From Pseudomonadota bacterium (GTDB lineage: Bacteria > Pseudomonadota > Gammaproteobacteria > Burkholderiales > Burkholderiaceae_C), in assembly GCA_023394015.1 (NCBI GenBank), contig JAEXBL010000160.1:1-7119 (forward strand): a stretch of DNA of 7,119 bases, in the 5' to 3' direction. The translations under genes and the position numbers were made by a program. Positions within the stretch are counted from its first letter, which is position 1. Every line of letters begins with the position of its first letter. The notes under the pieces were generated by a model. The model saw only the letters and a list, made by a program, of their open reading frames with translations, searched no databases and was not told the DNA's origin. This document shows positions 5,245 to 7,119 of the stretch, in pieces.

Positions 5245-5271
5245 TTCACCGGGATTTCACGCCCACTTCAC
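5245..5271 (+). promoter_or_regulatory. Triple CreB-tag-like array, TTCAC-N6-TTCAC-N6-TTCAC
   Basis: Three exact TTCAC pentamers lie at 5245-5249, 5256-5260 and 5267-5271, each separated by exactly 6 nt (CGGGAT and GCCCAC), giving an 11-bp period. The described CreB binding site (cre tag) of enterobacteria, also used by the CreB-like BlrA of Aeromonas, is TTCAC-N6-TTCAC; this site contains two overlapping exact copies. It lies 140 nt before the VIT/vWA start, in the same orientation, and less than 1 kb beyond creC. The sequence match is direct observation; binding by this CreB is inferred. Confidence 0.75.
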
Positions 5272-5286
5272 ACAGCGTGTGCGGGG

Positions 5287-5313
5287 TTCGCACGCACTTC
5301 ATCGCGCCTTCCA
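5287..5313 (+). promoter_or_regulatory. Degenerate second TTCAC-like array
   Basis: TTCGC (5287-5291), TTCAT (5298-5302) and TTCCA (5309-5313) repeat with the same N6 spacing and 11-bp period as the exact array, starting 20 bp after its last pentamer. Each unit differs from TTCAC by one or two bases. It may be a low-affinity extension of the CreB site or chance in a TTC-containing stretch. Confidence 0.35.
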
Positions 5314-5397
5314 GCGGGGCTTTCAAAGTCGCGGTCATGCGGTGGCCGGGCAGGTGAGGGCCGGCGCCGCAGCCGATGTCCCTCACCGCTTGAGAAG

Positions 5398-5402
5398 AAG
5401 GA
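5398..5402 (+). promoter_or_regulatory. Ribosome binding site of the VIT/vWA gene
   Basis: AAGGA, within GAAGAAGGAA, lies 9 nt before the ATG at 5412. It decides the start in favour of 5412 over the in-frame ATGs at 5502 and 5529, which lack a good site. Confidence 0.75.
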
Positions 5403-5411
5403 ACCCCGACC

Positions 5412-7119
5412 ATGCATGCTTTGCCCATTCATTCGGTGCTGGCCGATGCCTGCACCGCCCTGCGCGCGCTGCCCGCTGCGGCGCTGCGCAGCACACCCTT
5501 GATGCGGCCGCCCCGGCCCGCGCTGCGCATGCACCGCGCCGGCCTGGCGGCGCAGCGGCTGGCCTGGCTGGGGCTGTTGTCGGCGCTGGTGCTGCTGGCA
5601 TCGCCCACGCGCGCGCAAGGCGCGGCCGAGCCCGCCGAGAGCCCCTACTTCTTCGTGCAGGGCGCGCAGCCGGGCGTCGATGCGCTGCCGCTCAAAAGCA
5701 CCGACGTGCGCGTCGACATCAGCGGCGTGATCGCCGACGTGGTGGTGACGCAGCGCTACAGAAACGAGGGCACGGTGCCGATCGAGGCCAAGTACATCTT
5801 TCCGGGCTCCACCCGCGCGGCGGTGAACGGCCTGCAGGTGCGCCTGGCCGACCGCCGCGTGGTGGCGCAGATCCGCGAGAAGCAGCAGGCCCGCATCGAC
5901 TACGACCAGGCCAGAAAGCAAGGCAAGACCGCCGCCCTGCTGGAGCAGCACCGGCCCAACGTGTTCCAGATGCATGTGGCCAACATCCTGCCCGGCGACG
6001 ACGTGCAGGTGGAGCTGCGCTACAACGAGCTGCTGGTGCCCACCGACGGGCGCTACCAGTTCGTGTTCCCCACCGTGGTCGGGCCGCGCTATGCCGGCAC
6101 GGCATCGAACGCGGCCAGCGCGACCAGCAGCGGCCAGCCGCTGGCGCACGCGCAGGGCTTTCCGGCCCAGCCGGTGCTGCGCGCGGGCCAGGCCAGTCCC
6201 GCCGCGTTCAACCTGAAGGTGAACCTGGCCAGCCCGATCGGCATCCACGAGCTGCGCTCGCCCAGCCACGCCATCGACACGCAGAGGGACGCCGGCGGCA
6301 GCGCCCAGCGCGCCAGCGTGCAACTGGCCGGCCATGCCAGCCGCGTGGCCAACAACCGCGACTTCATCCTCGACTGGCGCCTGGCCGGCAGCGCCATCCA
6401 GTCGGGCGTGCTGCTGCAGCGCGGCGACAAGGAGAACTTCTTCCTCGCCATGGTGCAGCCGCCCAAAGCCGTGCCCAGCACCGCCATCACGCCGCGCGAC
6501 TACGTGTTCGTGGTCGACATCTCGGGCAGCATGCATGGCTTTCCGCTCGACACCGCCAAGGCACTGCTGCGGCAATTGATCGGCGGCCTGCGGCCCAGCG
6601 ACACCTTCAACGTGCTGCTGTTTTCCGGCAGCAACCGCTGGCTGTCGCCGCAATCGGTGCCGGCCACGCCGGCCAACATCAACGCCGCCATCCGCACCAT
6701 AGAGCAAATGGGCGGCGGCGGCTCGACCGAGCTGCTGCCGGCGCTGCGCCGCGTCTACGCGCAGCCCAAGCCGGCCGAGCTGGCGCGCAGCATAGTCGTC
6801 GTCACCGACGGCTACGTGACGGTGGAAAGCGAAGCCTTCGCGCTGGTGCGCCAGCACCTGGGGCAGGCCAACCTGTTCGCCTTCGGCATCGGCTCGTCGG
6901 TGAACCGGCACCTGATGGAAGGGCTGGCGCGCGCCGGCATGGGCGAGCCCTTCATCGTCACCCGCCCCCACGAAGCCAGGGCCGAGGCCGAGCGCTTTCG
7001 CAAGCTGATCGAGTCGCCCGTGCTCACCAGCGTGACGGCGCGCTTCGAGGGGCTGGAGGTGTACGACGTCGAGCCGCCGGTGCTGCCCGACGTGCTGGCC
7101 GAGCGCCCGGTGATCGTGT
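5412..7119 (+). CDS. Secreted VIT and von Willebrand factor A domain protein, 3' end outside window
   Basis: The 569 visible residues open with an unusually long N-terminus. A hydrophobic stretch L-A-W-L-G-L-L-S-A-L-V-L-L-A at about 50-63 and a possible signal peptidase site T-R-A|Q at 68/69 follow. The VIT domain is about 94-205, with Y-R-N-E-G-x-x-P-I-E-A-x-Y-x-F-P, E-K-Q-Q-A-R-x-x-Y-x-x-A and L-L-E-Q-x-x-P-N-V-F. The vWA domain begins at about 362, with a complete MIDAS: Asp369, Ser371 and Ser373 (D-I-S-G-S), Thr439 (G-S-T-E) and Asp466 (T-D-G). This layout matches proteins annotated as marine proteobacterial sortase targets, which carry a C-terminal sorting signal; here that end is off-window, so the subfamily is undecided. 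The role is probably metal-dependent adhesion or envelope assembly outside the inner membrane. The start is the ATG at 5412 with AAGGA 9 nt upstream. A CreB-tag-like array lies upstream. Confidence 0.9.
   Translation, partial: MHALPIHSVLADACTALRALPAAALRSTPLMRPPRPALRMHRAGLAAQRLAWLGLLSALVLLASPTRAQGAAEPAESPYFFVQGAQPGVDALPLKSTDVRVDISGVIADVVVTQRYRNEGTVPIEAKYIFPGSTRAAVNGLQVRLADRRVVAQIREKQQARIDYDQARKQGKTAALLEQHRPNVFQMHVANILPGDDVQVELRYNELLVPTDGRYQFVFPTVVGPRYAGTASNAASATSSGQPLAHAQGFPAQPVLRAGQASPAAFNLKVNLASPIGIHELRSPSHAIDTQRDAGGSAQRASVQLAGHASRVANNRDFILDWRLAGSAIQSGVLLQRGDKENFFLAMVQPPKAVPSTAITPRDYVFVVDISGSMHGFPLDTAKALLRQLIGGLRPSDTFNVLLFSGSNRWLSPQSVPATPANINAAIRTIEQMGGGGSTELLPALRRVYAQPKPAELARSIVVVTDGYVTVESEAFALVRQHLGQANLFAFGIGSSVNRHLMEGLARAGMGEPFIVTRPHEARAEAERFRKLIESPVLTSVTARFEGLEVYDVEPPVLPDVLAERPVIV

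Larger units (their letters stand above)
4939..5411. other. 473-bp divergent intergenic region
   Basis: This gap separates the minus-strand small gene from the VIT/vWA gene. I see no supportable coding sequence in it. Its contents, in order, are the minus-strand ribosome site, phased AATGT repeats, a lower-GC patch with overlapping dyads (5117-5156), the TTCAC triplet array, a degenerate second array, and the VIT/vWA ribosome site. No close sigma-70 -35/-10 pair could be picked with confidence on either strand, so promoter positions remain open. Confidence 0.7.

Noticed and set aside
5268..6971. Long minus-strand open frame (567 codons) opposite the VIT/vWA gene
   Set aside because: The product is a His/Arg/Gln/Ala-rich mirror of high-GC coding sequence, while the + frame shows VIT and MIDAS motifs, a signal peptide and a ribosome site.

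Overview
The window is chromosomal DNA from a high-GC betaproteobacterium, most likely Burkholderiales and probably Comamonadaceae (Acidovorax, Alicycliphilus or Ottowia-like). The basis is the minC-minD-minE order, GC near 70% in the coding regions, and palindromic intergenic repeats of a kind I associate with that family. This placement is an inference from pattern recognition, not from a search.

Left part (1-1522): the 3' end of minC, then complete minD and minE, tightly packed on the + strand. These proteins form the oscillating division-site selection system. A GC-rich array of hairpins (about 1511-1660) follows, and its left edge contains the minE stop codon.

Middle part (1699-4376): a CreB-type response regulator and a CreC-type membrane histidine kinase on the + strand. 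The usual tight creB-creC junction is broken by about 410 bp. This stretch holds a lower-GC small gene for a one-helix, cysteine-rich protein (2438-2716) that starts inside the end of creB, and then a palindrome (2814-2848). A lower-GC tract resembling a dispersed family repeat is also read in frame within the CreB interdomain linker.

Right part (4377-7119): a 97-bp inverted repeat built from CGCAGAG units follows creC. Next is a small minus-strand gene (4693-4938) with a clear Shine-Dalgarno site and a clear intrinsic terminator. A 473-bp divergent intergenic region then leads to a + strand gene for a secreted VIT plus von Willebrand A domain protein, cut by the window end.

Most interesting observation: the leader of the VIT/vWA gene carries three exact TTCAC pentamers separated by exactly 6 nt (5245-5271). 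This is one unit more than the known CreB tag TTCAC-N6-TTCAC. A degenerate second run in the same 11-bp rhythm lies at 5287-5313. The simplest reading is that the CreBC pair encoded just upstream controls the VIT/vWA gene, which would be an undescribed Cre regulon member linking this system to a cell-surface or envelope protein. No creD is seen between creC and the window end.
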